Shown here piece by piece: positions 16,179-25,900 of a stretch of DNA of 52,646 nt; position 1 is the first letter of the stretch, and the number at the start of each line of letters is the position of its first letter. A program made the position numbers and the translations under genes. The stretch comes from Mycobacterium sp. 852002-51163_SCH5372311 (GTDB lineage: Bacteria > Actinomycetota > Actinomycetes > Mycobacteriales > Mycobacteriaceae), in assembly GCF_001667115.1 (NCBI RefSeq), contig NZ_LZIJ01000190.1, positions 1-52,646 of the forward strand, in the 5' to 3' direction. Under the pieces are notes generated by a model, which did not search any database, was not told the DNA's origin, and saw only the letters and a program-made list of their open reading frames with translations.

Positions 16179-17711
16179 TCAGCGCTCGGCTTTGATCACC
16201 TGAACCAGGTTGAACTGCCAGCGCTCGACGAGCCGAAAGCCCACGTCCCGCGGCACCGTGAAGGCCGGTGTCGCGCCGTAGCGCGGGCCCGGCGGAAGCG
16301 CCGGCCCCTGCTCGTGGGCGGGCGCCGACTCGTCGGCTTGGGTGATGATCCACACGACGCGGCAGTGGCCCAATGGCCGCGCGACGACCTCCGGAATCAG
16401 GTTGGTGTCGAAGACGTCGTTGCGATCTGTTGCTCGTTGCCAAAGGGTGAGGTCGATCAGCTTGCGGTACGCATCGGGGCGCGCCGCCATGAGCGGCCGC
16501 ATCGGGGCGGGCATGAACGTCACCGTGTCGTTCACCAGCAGGCAATCACCCGGCGCCGCCTTGGTGGTGATCAGATCGGCGACTTGGCTGTAGTCCATTC
16601 CGTATTTGGCATACGGGCTGCGTTGCACCCGAACATAATTCGGCGCCGCAGCAACGGCGAACAGGGCAACGAGGGCCATAGCTACCCAGGGCCTGACCGC
16701 CACCGCGCCAATACAGACCCCTAGTACCAGCGCCATTGCCGGTGCGGTGAAGCACAGGTAGCGCGGTGTGTAGATCGGGTGAACCAGCGCCGACCAGAGC
16801 ACGATCAGAATCGTTGGTATCACGAGCCAGGACACCGCCAACGTCAACAGTTGCCCATCCGCGGCTTCCGGCTTCCCGGATGAACGGCGCCACCAGACGA
16901 TAGCCGCCGTGATCACCAGCGCCGACAACACCGCGAAGAGCGGGTTTCTTTCGAAGTATTGCTGCACCGCCACGTCTTCGATCGTTCGGCGCCCGATCGG
17001 GGCTATCCACTTGATCTGCTGAACTTGCCCGACGACCTCGATCACGAACGGCGACACGGCGCAAACCGCCGCAACCGCGGTGACGGCGAACGCGACCAGC
17101 ACTGGTCGACTTCTTCTGAAGGCACACATGAAAACGACGTGCGCCAGCAAGACGAGGGCCAGGTACATGTCGAGCAGAATCGACAACACCAGCGCGATCC
17201 CGTAAAGCAGCCAGAGCCAACGGCTTTCCCGGCGTGCCGCGACAACCAGCAGTACGGTCAGCCACACCGCGGCCATCATCGACATGGCGTAGGGGCGGGC
17301 CTCGATGCCTGCCCAGGTCGTCCGGGGTAGGACCGCGCAGAGAACTCCGGCGCTCAAAGCCACAGTGCGCGAAGAGAACTGCTTGCCGAGCACCACAGCC
17401 CCAGCTGCGGCCGCCCCAGCGGCCAAACCGCTCGGTGCGCGCGACCAGAATTCCGTCGGCGGAAAGATTTGGAACCACCCGTGCATGATCACGTAGTACA
17501 GGCCGTGCACCGCGTCGACGTTTCCCAACATCCGCCACAGTTGCCCGACCGAGCGACTATATGAGGCGGAAATGGTCGCGGCCTCGTCGTACCAGAAAGA
17601 CGGGCGGCTCGCGCCACAGAGGCTCACCGCGGCAGCAAGCACTCCGACGATCAGCGGGTCCAGCACACCGGGGCGCCACCTGGTACCCAGCCCCGACTGC
17701 ACCTGGACCAT
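16179..17711 (-). CDS. GT39-like membrane glycosyltransferase (mannosyltransferase type)
   Basis: About 510 residues with roughly ten hydrophobic segments. The first extracytoplasmic loop contains the acidic motif 'FWYDEAATI', matching the D-E catalytic site of polyprenyl-phosphate-dependent GT-C enzymes (GT39/PMT). Next is 'HGLYYVIMHGW', as in many mycobacterial mannosyltransferase-like proteins. A soluble C-terminal region follows the last membrane helix. ATG 17711 is chosen because the frame upstream would read through the divergent gene at 17748. Such enzymes transfer mannose or arabinose from polyprenyl phosphate to cell-envelope glycans or proteins. The donor and acceptor here are unknown. 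It ends convergently 17 nt from the GH16 gene. Confidence 0.8.
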   Translation of the reverse strand: MVQVQSGLGTRWRPGVLDPLIVGVLAAAVSLCGASRPSFWYDEAATISASYSRSVGQLWRMLGNVDAVHGLYYVIMHGWFQIFPPTEFWSRAPSGLAAGAAAAGAVVLGKQFSSRTVALSAGVLCAVLPRTTWAGIEARPYAMSMMAAVWLTVLLVVAARRESRWLWLLYGIALVLSILLDMYLALVLLAHVVFMCAFRRSRPVLVAFAVTAVAAVCAVSPFVIEVVGQVQQIKWIAPIGRRTIEDVAVQQYFERNPLFAVLSALVITAAIVWWRRSSGKPEAADGQLLTLAVSWLVIPTILIVLWSALVHPIYTPRYLCFTAPAMALVLGVCIGAVAVRPWVAMALVALFAVAAAPNYVRVQRSPYAKYGMDYSQVADLITTKAAPGDCLLVNDTVTFMPAPMRPLMAARPDAYRKLIDLTLWQRATDRNDVFDTNLIPEVVARPLGHCRVVWIITQADESAPAHEQGPALPPGPRYGATPAFTVPRDVGFRLVERWQFNLVQVIKAER

Positions 17712-17747
17712 TCTCCACAGTGGCTCATTCGAACGTATGATCGATGA

Positions 17748-18053
17748 ATGGCTCCGCTCGGGTCCATCGGATACAACGGGCAACCGGTCCGCAACCCGTT
17801 TCGGGTGGTGCGGCCACCCATCCCGGTGCTGGTTGACCTGACCGTGCTCTTCCCGCGCGAACCGCACCGCTCGGGCCATTACCAGCCCAACGGACTGCAG
17901 CTGCACAAGGTCGTCGAGGGGCGACTGAGCTGCTGGGGCATCTGCGAGCAGGGCGACTGGTGGGGATTGGTGACCTACCCGATCGCCTATGGGTCCAAGC
18001 GGAAAACCGTCACGCACTGGGTGCCTGCGTGGACCTTGCGCCAGAAACGCTGA
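17748..18053 (+). CDS. Conserved hypothetical protein, about 101 residues
   Basis: A small soluble protein with no membrane segment. It is rich in Pro and Trp/Tyr, with segments 'VRPPIPVLVDLTVLFPREP', 'LHKVVEGRLSCWGICEQGDWWGLVTYPI' and a basic C-terminus ending 'RQKR'. The composition and codon use resemble a real mycobacterial gene, and it has its own ATG 36 nt from the divergent glycosyltransferase start. No catalytic motif is recognisable. The divergent arrangement suggests shared promoter elements with the glycosyltransferase, but nothing in it points to a function. Confidence 0.65.
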   Translation: MAPLGSIGYNGQPVRNPFRVVRPPIPVLVDLTVLFPREPHRSGHYQPNGLQLHKVVEGRLSCWGICEQGDWWGLVTYPIAYGSKRKTVTHWVPAWTLRQKR

Positions 18054-18064
18054 AGGGTAGGGCT

Positions 18065-19489
18065 TCAGCCTTGGAGTTTGCCCGGCGGCGGCTGCAGCCG
18101 GCGTCCTTGTACGTAGGTCTCGGCGATGGACGTCTCCCGGGTCCTCATCAGCAACCCGAACAGCGTCTGGTCGCGGGCCATCACCGGGTCGTCTGACCGC
18201 ACGCCCTGTGTGATCACGGCCTTGAGGGCCGGTGTGCGGGTGGGGTCGACGACGACGAAGTCAGCCTCTTTGCCGACGTCGAAGTTGCCGAACCGATCCT
18301 CCATGTCCAGGGCACGCGCTCCGCCGAGTGTTCCGAGGAACAGCATCTCGGCCGGATGCAGGGAAACTCCGGCATCGCCAGGTTCGGAGATGTGCACCTT
18401 GAACGCAGCGGCCAGCACCTGCGGTATCGGCCATTCGTCTCCGCCGCCGAAATCCGTTCCGGCGGAGATGTTTACGCCGGATGCCACCGTCCGCAACCAC
18501 GGCATGGTCCCCGAGCCGAGGAACTGCTGCGAAATGGGGCAGTGGGCAATCGAGGTGCCCGTCTCGGCCATCCGCTGCAACTCCACGTCCTGACAGTGCA
18601 CGGCGTGCGCCATGATGCTGCGCCGCCCGAGCAACGTTGGTCCGCCCACTTTCGATCCGGGCAGGAATTTGCCGTCGTAAGTGTCCAGGTAGGTGTCGAC
18701 CTGGTAGGTCTGTTTGGTCTCGTCCACTTCGCCGGTGCCCGGACGGTTGTTCTCGTTGAGATGGGTGTGGAAGTACACGCCGCGGTGGCGTACCGAATCA
18801 TAAAGCTCGCCAAGGCGTTTCAGCGTCTGCGTTGTCACGGCCAGGGAGAAGCGCGGGACGATCGCGACTTGTAGCAGCGCGGTGTGCGGATCGCCGGTGT
18901 CGGCCGCGTGCCACTTGTCGATCTCTTCGCGGGTCAGCCGGATCGCCTCGTCATCCGACGTCATCAACGGCGCCGCCGCCTTGGGCCCGACGGTCTGGAT
19001 GCCGCGTCCGCTGACGATGCGCAGGCCGCGCCGGCGGGTTTCGGTGAACAACGCATCTTGGGCATGCGGAAACGGGGACCCGAAGACCATGGCCGCAGTA
19101 GTTCCCGACGCGACGCGCCGGTCGCAGAACTCGGTCGCCGCCCGCCGAGCGAAGCCCGGGTCGCCGAAGCGGGCTTCCGAGGGATAGATGCAGTCGGTCA
19201 GCCACTCCAGCAGCTGTCCGCCGCCGTACGAGTCTCCGGCGAACGTCTGAGGGAAGTGCACATGGGTGTCCACGAACCCGGGGAGCAGAAAGCCTGGCCG
19301 GTGATCGGACACCGCCGCGGCGCGGTACTGGAACGGGATGTCGGCGCGTTCGCCGCAGAACGCGATCCGGCCGTCGTCCTCGACAACCAGCGCCCCCTCA
19401 GGAATAGACACCAGAGCGTTGGCGGCTTCCGTGATCAGCGGAGCGCCGGCCAGGTGGAAGATGTGCCCGAGATGAATGCGGCTTGCCAC
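18065..19489 (-). CDS. Guanine deaminase-like amidohydrolase
   Basis: 474 residues of the TRZ/ATZ-type amidohydrolase group. Zinc ligands and landmarks are visible: 'PGFVDTHVHFPQ' (H-x-H), 'YFHTHLNEN' (His then the H-x-x-E region), 'MAHAVH' and 'SAGTDFGGG' (the final Asp). 'AHCPISQQFLGSG' follows guanine deaminase, though Ile-Ser-Gln replaces the usual Ser-Asn. The start GTG 19489 is preceded by a strong GGGAGGT ribosome site; the open frame beyond it is not used. Guanine deaminase turns guanine into xanthine in purine salvage/catabolism. No other purine gene is near, so a related aminohydrolase activity is possible. Confidence 0.82.
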   Translation of the reverse strand: MASRIHLGHIFHLAGAPLITEAANALVSIPEGALVVEDDGRIAFCGERADIPFQYRAAAVSDHRPGFLLPGFVDTHVHFPQTFAGDSYGGGQLLEWLTDCIYPSEARFGDPGFARRAATEFCDRRVASGTTAAMVFGSPFPHAQDALFTETRRRGLRIVSGRGIQTVGPKAAAPLMTSDDEAIRLTREEIDKWHAADTGDPHTALLQVAIVPRFSLAVTTQTLKRLGELYDSVRHRGVYFHTHLNENNRPGTGEVDETKQTYQVDTYLDTYDGKFLPGSKVGGPTLLGRRSIMAHAVHCQDVELQRMAETGTSIAHCPISQQFLGSGTMPWLRTVASGVNISAGTDFGGGDEWPIPQVLAAAFKVHISEPGDAGVSLHPAEMLFLGTLGGARALDMEDRFGNFDVGKEADFVVVDPTRTPALKAVITQGVRSDDPVMARDQTLFGLLMRTRETSIAETYVQGRRLQPPPGKLQG

Positions 19490-19666
19490 TGGGACCTCCC
19501 GTTGCGCGCAGTTCGGCTCACCACGCCGGATCATCACACGCGAGGCGGGATTGCGCCACGCGAGCGTCGATCGCGAGCGCGGCGCATCCGGCTCGCGGTG
19601 TTGCTCACCGCCGTGGGCGGCGATTCTGCCGCCGCAGGGCCGGTCTCAATGCGATGATTGCTGCCC

Positions 19667-20341
19667 GTGGCAGGAAGCTGGGGCGCCGTGACGGCCGGGC
19701 TCATCTCACTCGGACTGGTCATCTCGCTATCACCGATCACGATCATCCCGGCGGTGCTGGTTTTACAGGGGTCGCGACCGCGGCCGAGCAGTCTGGCCTT
19801 CCTGGGAGGTTGGCTGCTGGGCCTGATGGCGCTGACGGCGCTTTCCGTGCTTGCCTCCAGGGCGCTCGGTGGACTGCACAAGTCGCCGCCGCTGTGGGCG
19901 TCCTGGCTGCGGGTGGTTTTGGGGTCCGCGCTGATCGTCTTCGGCATCTATCAGTGGCTGACCCGGCATCGCCGAAGCGAATCGCCACGCTGGATGCGCT
20001 CATTTGCCAACATCACCCCGGCGCGTGCCGGCATCACGGGGGCGGTGCTCACGGTGGTGCGACCCGATGTCTCGCTCATTTGCGTGGGTGCCGGATTGGC
20101 CATCGGCAGCAGCGGGCTCAGCGTCGCCGGGCACTGGGTGGCCGCCGCATTTTTCGTCGCCGTCGCCGTGTCCTCGGTCGCGATCCCGATCTTGGCCTAT
20201 CTAGCTGCCGGTGACCGCCTGGACGAACCGCTGACCCGGCTCAAAAACTGGATGGAGCAGAATCATGCCGGCCTCATGGCCGCCGTCGCGGTGCTGATCG
20301 GTCTGATGGTGCTGTACCACGGGATTCACGCTCTGCAGTAG
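19667..20341 (+). CDS. GAP/Sap-family membrane protein (lipid transport-associated)
   Basis: About 224 residues with six predicted hydrophobic segments separated by short loops, of which 'ISLSPITIIPAVLVL' in the first segment is characteristic of the GAP (Sap-like) family. Mycobacterial GAP proteins help move glycopeptidolipids or sulfolipids across the membrane. The start is uncertain: GTG 19667 gives the full first helix, while GTG 19688 has an AGGAAG ribosome site 10 nt upstream and would shorten the N-terminus by seven residues. The last 16 nt overlap the end of the convergent FAD oxidoreductase gene. Confidence 0.75.
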   Translation: MAGSWGAVTAGLISLGLVISLSPITIIPAVLVLQGSRPRPSSLAFLGGWLLGLMALTALSVLASRALGGLHKSPPLWASWLRVVLGSALIVFGIYQWLTRHRRSESPRWMRSFANITPARAGITGAVLTVVRPDVSLICVGAGLAIGSSGLSVAGHWVAAAFFVAVAVSSVAIPILAYLAAGDRLDEPLTRLKNWMEQNHAGLMAAVAVLIGLMVLYHGIHALQ

Positions 20342-22065
20342 CGGTCGAGCAAGGCGAACGCGGGCCGCCCGTGCTGGGCGACCGCGAGCAACGTACGCGC
20401 GGCCAGGTCTGTCGGCTGCAGCCGGCCCGTGCGCGTCGCCTTCACCGGCAGTTTGACATCGAGGCCGAGTCGCCAGCGCACCGCGTCCAGCATGCGGAAC
20501 GGGGCCAGCACCGGCGGCTCCCACAGCGGCCAGACGCCGCAGGGTTTTGCGTGCGAATTCGCCGCCTTGAGAATGCCGTTCACCGCCCGCCGCGCGGCCT
20601 CGTTGGCGCCTTCCATCGTCGCCAGGTCGGTGTTGGTCTGGACGAAGTCGGAGGCGAGGAAGAAGTTCGGGATCTTGGTGACCGCGTCCGGCCGGTTGGC
20701 CCACGAGCCCGCCGTGTTGACCAGCAGCGGCTCGGCGTTGGTCGCCTTGCCCGGGTTGGGCATCTGGATATCCGGGTCGAGGAACCAGGTGACGACGTTC
20801 TTCTTTTTCAGCACGCCCTTGTCGATGTGGTCGCGGATCTGCGCCCACACCTCGTCATGAATCTCGGCCTTGGAGCACTCGCGGGCGGGTTTCTTGTTGT
20901 GCGTGCCCGGTGTGCACCAGTCCGAGATGTCGACCGACAGGATTCCGCCCACCCGCCCGTTGCCGAGACCGCTGAAATCGATCCCGTGCCAGAACTGCTT
21001 CTGCGAAATCGCGGTGAGCGCCCACGCCGAGTCGATGAACAGGATGTGGCCATTGACCAGCGGCACGTCCTCGTGCAGGTACAACATCATCCCGTTCATC
21101 CAGCGGATCTGCAGCTTCTTCTCCTTCACGGGGCGCAGCCGCGGCTCGCCCTCGAGCAGTTGGTCGGTCAGCAGCAGTCGCAGCCGCTCGAGGGGCATCG
21201 CCGAAACGTAGTAGTCGGCTTTGACCTTTTCCCGGTGAGCACCTCTGCGCACGGTGGCCCCGGTGATACGGCGCCCGTCGCAATGGATCTCCTCGACAGT
21301 GCAGCGCTGGTATAGCTCAACGTCGCGGCTGCGCAGATAGCTGACCCACGGATCGATCCACATTTCGCTCGTCGGCCCGGTCAGCACACCGTCGGCATGC
21401 TTGCCGGGGATGCTGGTGCAAAACATCAACTGCCACAGAATCGACGCGCCGGTGCGTGCCGACATCTCTTCGGCGCGTGCGGCGACGAGCGTGCGGGTCA
21501 TGCCGGTGGCGATGAACTTCCTGAAGGCCGGTGACCGGTGCTTGGCGTCGACGAACTCCATCCAGGACATGCGTTCCCACTGCCCGATCCGGCGTTCTTG
21601 GCACGAGGCGAGATAGGTCAGCATCTGCTCGAAGAACGCGACCATCTCGTGCGCGGGGATGCCGATTTGGGTTCCGATGGTCCAGATGAAGTTGGCGGTG
21701 AGCTTGAGGTCGTCCAGCGATGCGGGCGGCATCATGGGGCCGATGATTTCGTTGCGCCCCTCGGCCTGAGCGATCATCATCAGTTTCGGCGTGTCGAGGT
21801 GGTCGTGGACCGTCCCCTGCCCGTCCGGGATGCGGCGCAGCGTGTCGTAGAGGTGCTGATAGAAGCCCGGGAAGAAACGGAAGCCGTGCTCGGCCGGGAG
21901 ATCCGCACGCCCGGCTTTTCCCGAGCCGGGCACCGGCATCGATCGCGCCTTGCCGCCGAACGCGTCCCGGTGCTCGTAGACCTTGACCTTGAATCCGCGC
22001 TCGGCGAGTTCGTGTGCGGCACTGAGTCCGCCGACGCCGCCGCCAAGCACCGCAACGGTCTTCAC
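20326..22065 (-). CDS. FAD-dependent oxidoreductase of the phytoene desaturase / hydroxysqualene dehydroxylase type
   Basis: 579 residues. The N-terminus has a perfect FAD-binding Rossmann motif, 'VLGGGVGGLSAAHELAERG' (residues 5-23), followed by an acidic residue in 'VYEHRDAFGGKARS' that is typical of amine-oxidase/phytoene-desaturase folds. 'AEHGFRFFPGFYQHLYDTLRRI' is characteristic of the hydroxysqualene dehydroxylase-like group, and near the end 'NFFLASDFVQTNTDLATMEGANEAARRAVNGIL' forms the FAD-closing motif. Likely substrate: an isoprenoid or other long lipid. It diverges from the DUF5995 gene across 65 nt. Confidence 0.82.
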   Translation of the reverse strand: MKTVAVLGGGVGGLSAAHELAERGFKVKVYEHRDAFGGKARSMPVPGSGKAGRADLPAEHGFRFFPGFYQHLYDTLRRIPDGQGTVHDHLDTPKLMMIAQAEGRNEIIGPMMPPASLDDLKLTANFIWTIGTQIGIPAHEMVAFFEQMLTYLASCQERRIGQWERMSWMEFVDAKHRSPAFRKFIATGMTRTLVAARAEEMSARTGASILWQLMFCTSIPGKHADGVLTGPTSEMWIDPWVSYLRSRDVELYQRCTVEEIHCDGRRITGATVRRGAHREKVKADYYVSAMPLERLRLLLTDQLLEGEPRLRPVKEKKLQIRWMNGMMLYLHEDVPLVNGHILFIDSAWALTAISQKQFWHGIDFSGLGNGRVGGILSVDISDWCTPGTHNKKPARECSKAEIHDEVWAQIRDHIDKGVLKKKNVVTWFLDPDIQMPNPGKATNAEPLLVNTAGSWANRPDAVTKIPNFFLASDFVQTNTDLATMEGANEAARRAVNGILKAANSHAKPCGVWPLWEPPVLAPFRMLDAVRWRLGLDVKLPVKATRTGRLQPTDLAARTLLAVAQHGRPAFALLDRYCRA

Positions 22066-22130
22066 GGCCGGACGATCACGTTCGGGCGCGTCGCGGCATC
22101 ACTGCACACGTCGCTGCGATACTTGGCCAC

Positions 22131-22919
22131 ATGCCGCCGAACCTTACTCCAGTCGACGACGTCCTCGACGAAATTCGGTCGATCATCAAATGGTGCAAGG
22201 AATCTGCGAGCCCACTGGGATATTTCGCCGCGCTGTATCTGCGAGTGACGCTGGCCATCAAGCAAGCAATCCAGGACGACAGATTCGACGACGGCAAGCG
22301 GATGGTGGACTTCGACGTGACGTTCGCGCGCCACTACTTCGACGCTTTCTATGCGCACCGCGACGGCAAAAAAGTCCCGCCGCAGGTGTGGCAGGTCGGT
22401 TTCGAGGACCACGACGGGAAAGATCCCCTGATCATTCTGCAGCAGCTGATGACCGCGATGAACGCGCACATCGACCTCGATCTGGGCGTCGTCACCGACG
22501 AGATTCGCCGCAAGCACCCGAAGGCGTCGGTGCAGTCGCTACACCACGACTTCACCGCGGTCAACACCGTGCTGAGCAGTCAGATCCCGGGTGTTCTCAA
22601 TGCGATCTGCGGCGTCTCGCCAGGCACCAAGACCTACCGAAAGTGGGCGGGCGACAACTTCGTCAAGGCGGGACTGGGGGTGTTTCGCGAAGATGCCTGG
22701 CGGTTCGCCTGCGCGCTGGCCGCTCTGCCGGCGGCGCAACGAAAGAACATGATCGCGCTCCGTGACACCATGTGCGCCCCGTTGGGCAGGTGGTACATCC
22801 ACCCGGTGCCGTCGGAGTGGATCGTCGACGACATCCGGCAGCAGGAATCCACCGACGTCGCACACATCATCGATGTGCTGGCAAGCAAACCGGCCGTATC
22901 GCCGAAGAAGCTGTGGTGA
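22131..22919 (+). CDS. DUF5995 family protein
   Basis: 262 residues, soluble, without signal peptide. Recognised features of the DUF5995 family are 'SPLGYFAALYLRVTLAIKQAI' near the N-terminus, 'FDVTFARHYFDAF' and the conserved 'MNAHIDLDLGV', with 'HHDFTAVN' further on. The histidines and acidic residues are arranged on helices in a way that could hold a metal, but this is not established. It is divergent from the FAD oxidoreductase and converges on the PknK-like kinase gene 13 nt downstream. No biochemical function is known for the family. Confidence 0.75.
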   Translation: MPPNLTPVDDVLDEIRSIIKWCKESASPLGYFAALYLRVTLAIKQAIQDDRFDDGKRMVDFDVTFARHYFDAFYAHRDGKKVPPQVWQVGFEDHDGKDPLIILQQLMTAMNAHIDLDLGVVTDEIRRKHPKASVQSLHHDFTAVNTVLSSQIPGVLNAICGVSPGTKTYRKWAGDNFVKAGLGVFREDAWRFACALAALPAAQRKNMIALRDTMCAPLGRWYIHPVPSEWIVDDIRQQESTDVAHIIDVLASKPAVSPKKLW

Positions 22920-22932
22920 TCTGCGACGGCAG

Positions 22933-25900
22933 TTAGGTTTCCACCCTGGCGCGCGCGATCTCGGCTCGGGCGCGTTTGGCCCACAGCGGAGTTCGCATTT
23001 CCTCGAAGGCGCGCAAGGCTTCAGCCAATGTTGCCCTGGCCGTTTCGCGGTTGCCGCGCCGATGCTGCAGCTGTCCCAGCAGTAGCTGAGTTCGGGCCCG
23101 TTCGAACGGCATCGGCAGCGACTCGTGAGCGGTCATCGCCTGGTGCGCCATTCGCTCGGCCGCGTCGAGGTCGCCCTGGGCGGCCAGTAACATGCCGCGG
23201 CCCCGGGCACCGACCGCCTGCAGCCAGGGTCGGTCGAGCCGGGCACCGTTTTGCTCCAACAGCTCGATCAACGGCACCGCTTCGTCGAGGCGGCCCAGCC
23301 CGATCATCGCCTCGATTGCGTCGGGGAGATGCCAGGTCATCATCAGCTCCACGCCGTGCGCCGGGTTGAAACCGGCCAGCAGCGGTTCCAGCATCGTCAG
23401 CGCAGCCTGATAATTCTCGAGTGAGACTTCCAGGAAACCCAATGTCTGAGTTGGCCATTCGGCCATCCGCGCCGACTCGCAGCGGTGGGCGCCCGCGATG
23501 ACGGCACCCGCGTCGGCACGCGCCTCGCCAACCTGGCCGACGTAGGCGTTAACCAACGCCCGAATTGTCAAGGGGATGATCAGGATATCTTCACCGCCGA
23601 GTTGCTCGGCGTATTCCACTGCATCCGTGACGTTTTGGATGGCATCGGTGAAGGCGCCGCGCCAAATATCGATCAGCGCAAGGAATCCGGCCACGGCCAT
23701 CATGTCACGTTCGGCGCCGCGCTCCAGGCAGTGCTGCCGAAGAGCCTGCACGTGGACGCGCCCTTCTTCCAAGCGTCCCGTCCAGGCCAGGATCATGGCG
23801 TTGACGAGGCTGGCACGAAAGTAAATCGGTGCATCGACGTCGCGGTCTTCGAGCTCCAGCGCGCGCCGTAGCGCGGCCGGATCCAACCCGGATCCGTGCG
23901 AGAAACTCACGAACGCCCAATACGCCAGCGCCTGGCTGGTCAGCGCCGGCACTCCGAGTCGGTCGGCGATAGTCACCGCCTCGCGCGCATGATGGAGCGC
24001 CTCGTCGAACTCGCCGGTGTTGACTTCTGCCATCGACAGCATCAGGTCGGTGCGTGCGAGCATCGCCGGATTGTCTTTGGCGTCATCGAGCGCGCGCTTG
24101 AGAAGGCTTGCGGCATCGGCAAACCTGTTGTCGTAGATGCGAATGCCGGCAAGAAGGTTGAAGGCCAGCGCCCGTAGCGCTCCCGGCCGCAGCTGGTCCA
24201 TAACGGACTCGAGCGTGGCACGGGCTTGTTCGGTGTTGCCGGCCTCGAAATGCAGGCCCGCCGAATGTATCCGGCGCGATGGTTTGTCGCCGCCGAGTCC
24301 TATTGCCAGATCGAGCAATTCGGCTGCCGCTGCGGGTGCTCCGCGGGCCCGGGCCGCGGCCGCGGCCTCGTCGAGCGTTTGCAGGATCTCGGGGTCGGCG
24401 CTCACCGTGGACAGCGCGAGATGTCTGGCCTTCAGCTCGGGCAGCACCACGACCTCGGCGAGCGCGCGATGCATGCGCCGGCGCCTGGCCGGTGTGGCGG
24501 CGGTGTACACGCCGCGGGCCAGCAGCGGGTGCGAAAACCGAACCCGGTTGCCGTCGAACGCCACGATGCCGTTGCCTTCGGCTTCCTCGAGCAGCTCCAC
24601 GGTCTGCTCGACGCTGGACCGGGTGACCTGTGCGAGCAGCTCCACTGTCGGATCGGCGACGCACGCGACCGCCAGCAACACGTCCAGCACGTCGCCTTCG
24701 AGGCGACCGATGCGCCGACTTACCAAGTCCGTCAGCGTGCCGGGCAACGCCAGTTCGCCGCTGGGTGAAGTATCGCCGATGGTGCGGGCCAGTTCGATTG
24801 CGTAGAAGGGGTTTCCGCCGGAGATCTCGGCAATCCGCACCAAATTCCGTCGTGGCAGGGTGCGGCCGAGCTTGTTACCGATCAGCGTGCGCAGACCGTC
24901 CAAACCCATGGGGCGCACCTGAATTCGCTCGATAGCGTCGGCCCGGCCCAGGTCCAGCCAGGGTGCTACGGCATCGTTGTCCGACGCGACGCGCTCGGCT
25001 ACCAGCACGCCGACCGGGCCTTTCAGTCTGCGGGCCGCAAAGGCCAGCGCCTCTTTGCTGGAGGTATCGAGCCATTGCGCATCGTCGACGGCCACCAGTA
25101 CCGGTCCGTCGATCGCCACTTTCTCGAGCACCGACAGGAATGCCGCGGCGACCACACGCTGATCGGTGGGGGGCCCAGTACCGTTGGCGCGCAGCAATAC
25201 TCGATCCAACGCCAGGCGTTGCAGGGCCGGCAGGCCGGTGAAGACGTCAAGTTCGATGTCGGCGATCAGGTCGGCCAGCGACGCGTAGGCCAGCACCGAC
25301 TCGGTTGCCCCGACCCGCGCCGAGAGCACCCGAAACCCCCGTTCGGCAGCCTCATCCAGCGCCGCCTGCCACAACGTCGTCTTGCCGATGCCCGCCTCGC
25401 CGGCGATGACCAACCCCGAGACCCGAGCGCTTGCCGAGGCCAAGAAGTGGGTGACCGCGTGCAACTCGACCGCGCGACTCACCACCCCGGCAGCCGCGAG
25501 CTCGATCGCCTCCGAGGGACGTTGCTCGGTTGCCGGGGCGTCGACGTCCTGCCGTTCGCGTCCCGGTGGAGGCCAGTTGATCGTTGCCGCCGGCTGTACC
25601 GAGGAAGGGGGCGTGCCGACGGCGTCGCGGGCCGCGCGTGCCAAATCCGTGACGGTCGCGTATCGCTCGTCGGGATCTTTGGCCATGCCTTTGGCGATGA
25701 CGCCATCGAAGGCCCTGGGTACCGAGCCGATGGTCGACGGCCGCGGCGGTGGACTCGCGAGGTGGCCGGCGAGTTGCTGGTCGACGCTGTCACCGGGAAA
25801 TGGGCAGCTGCCGGTCAGGCACTCGTGCAGCACGCACGCCAACGAATAGACATCCGAGCGGGTGTCGACCCGGCCATTGGTGAACCGCTCCGGCGCCATG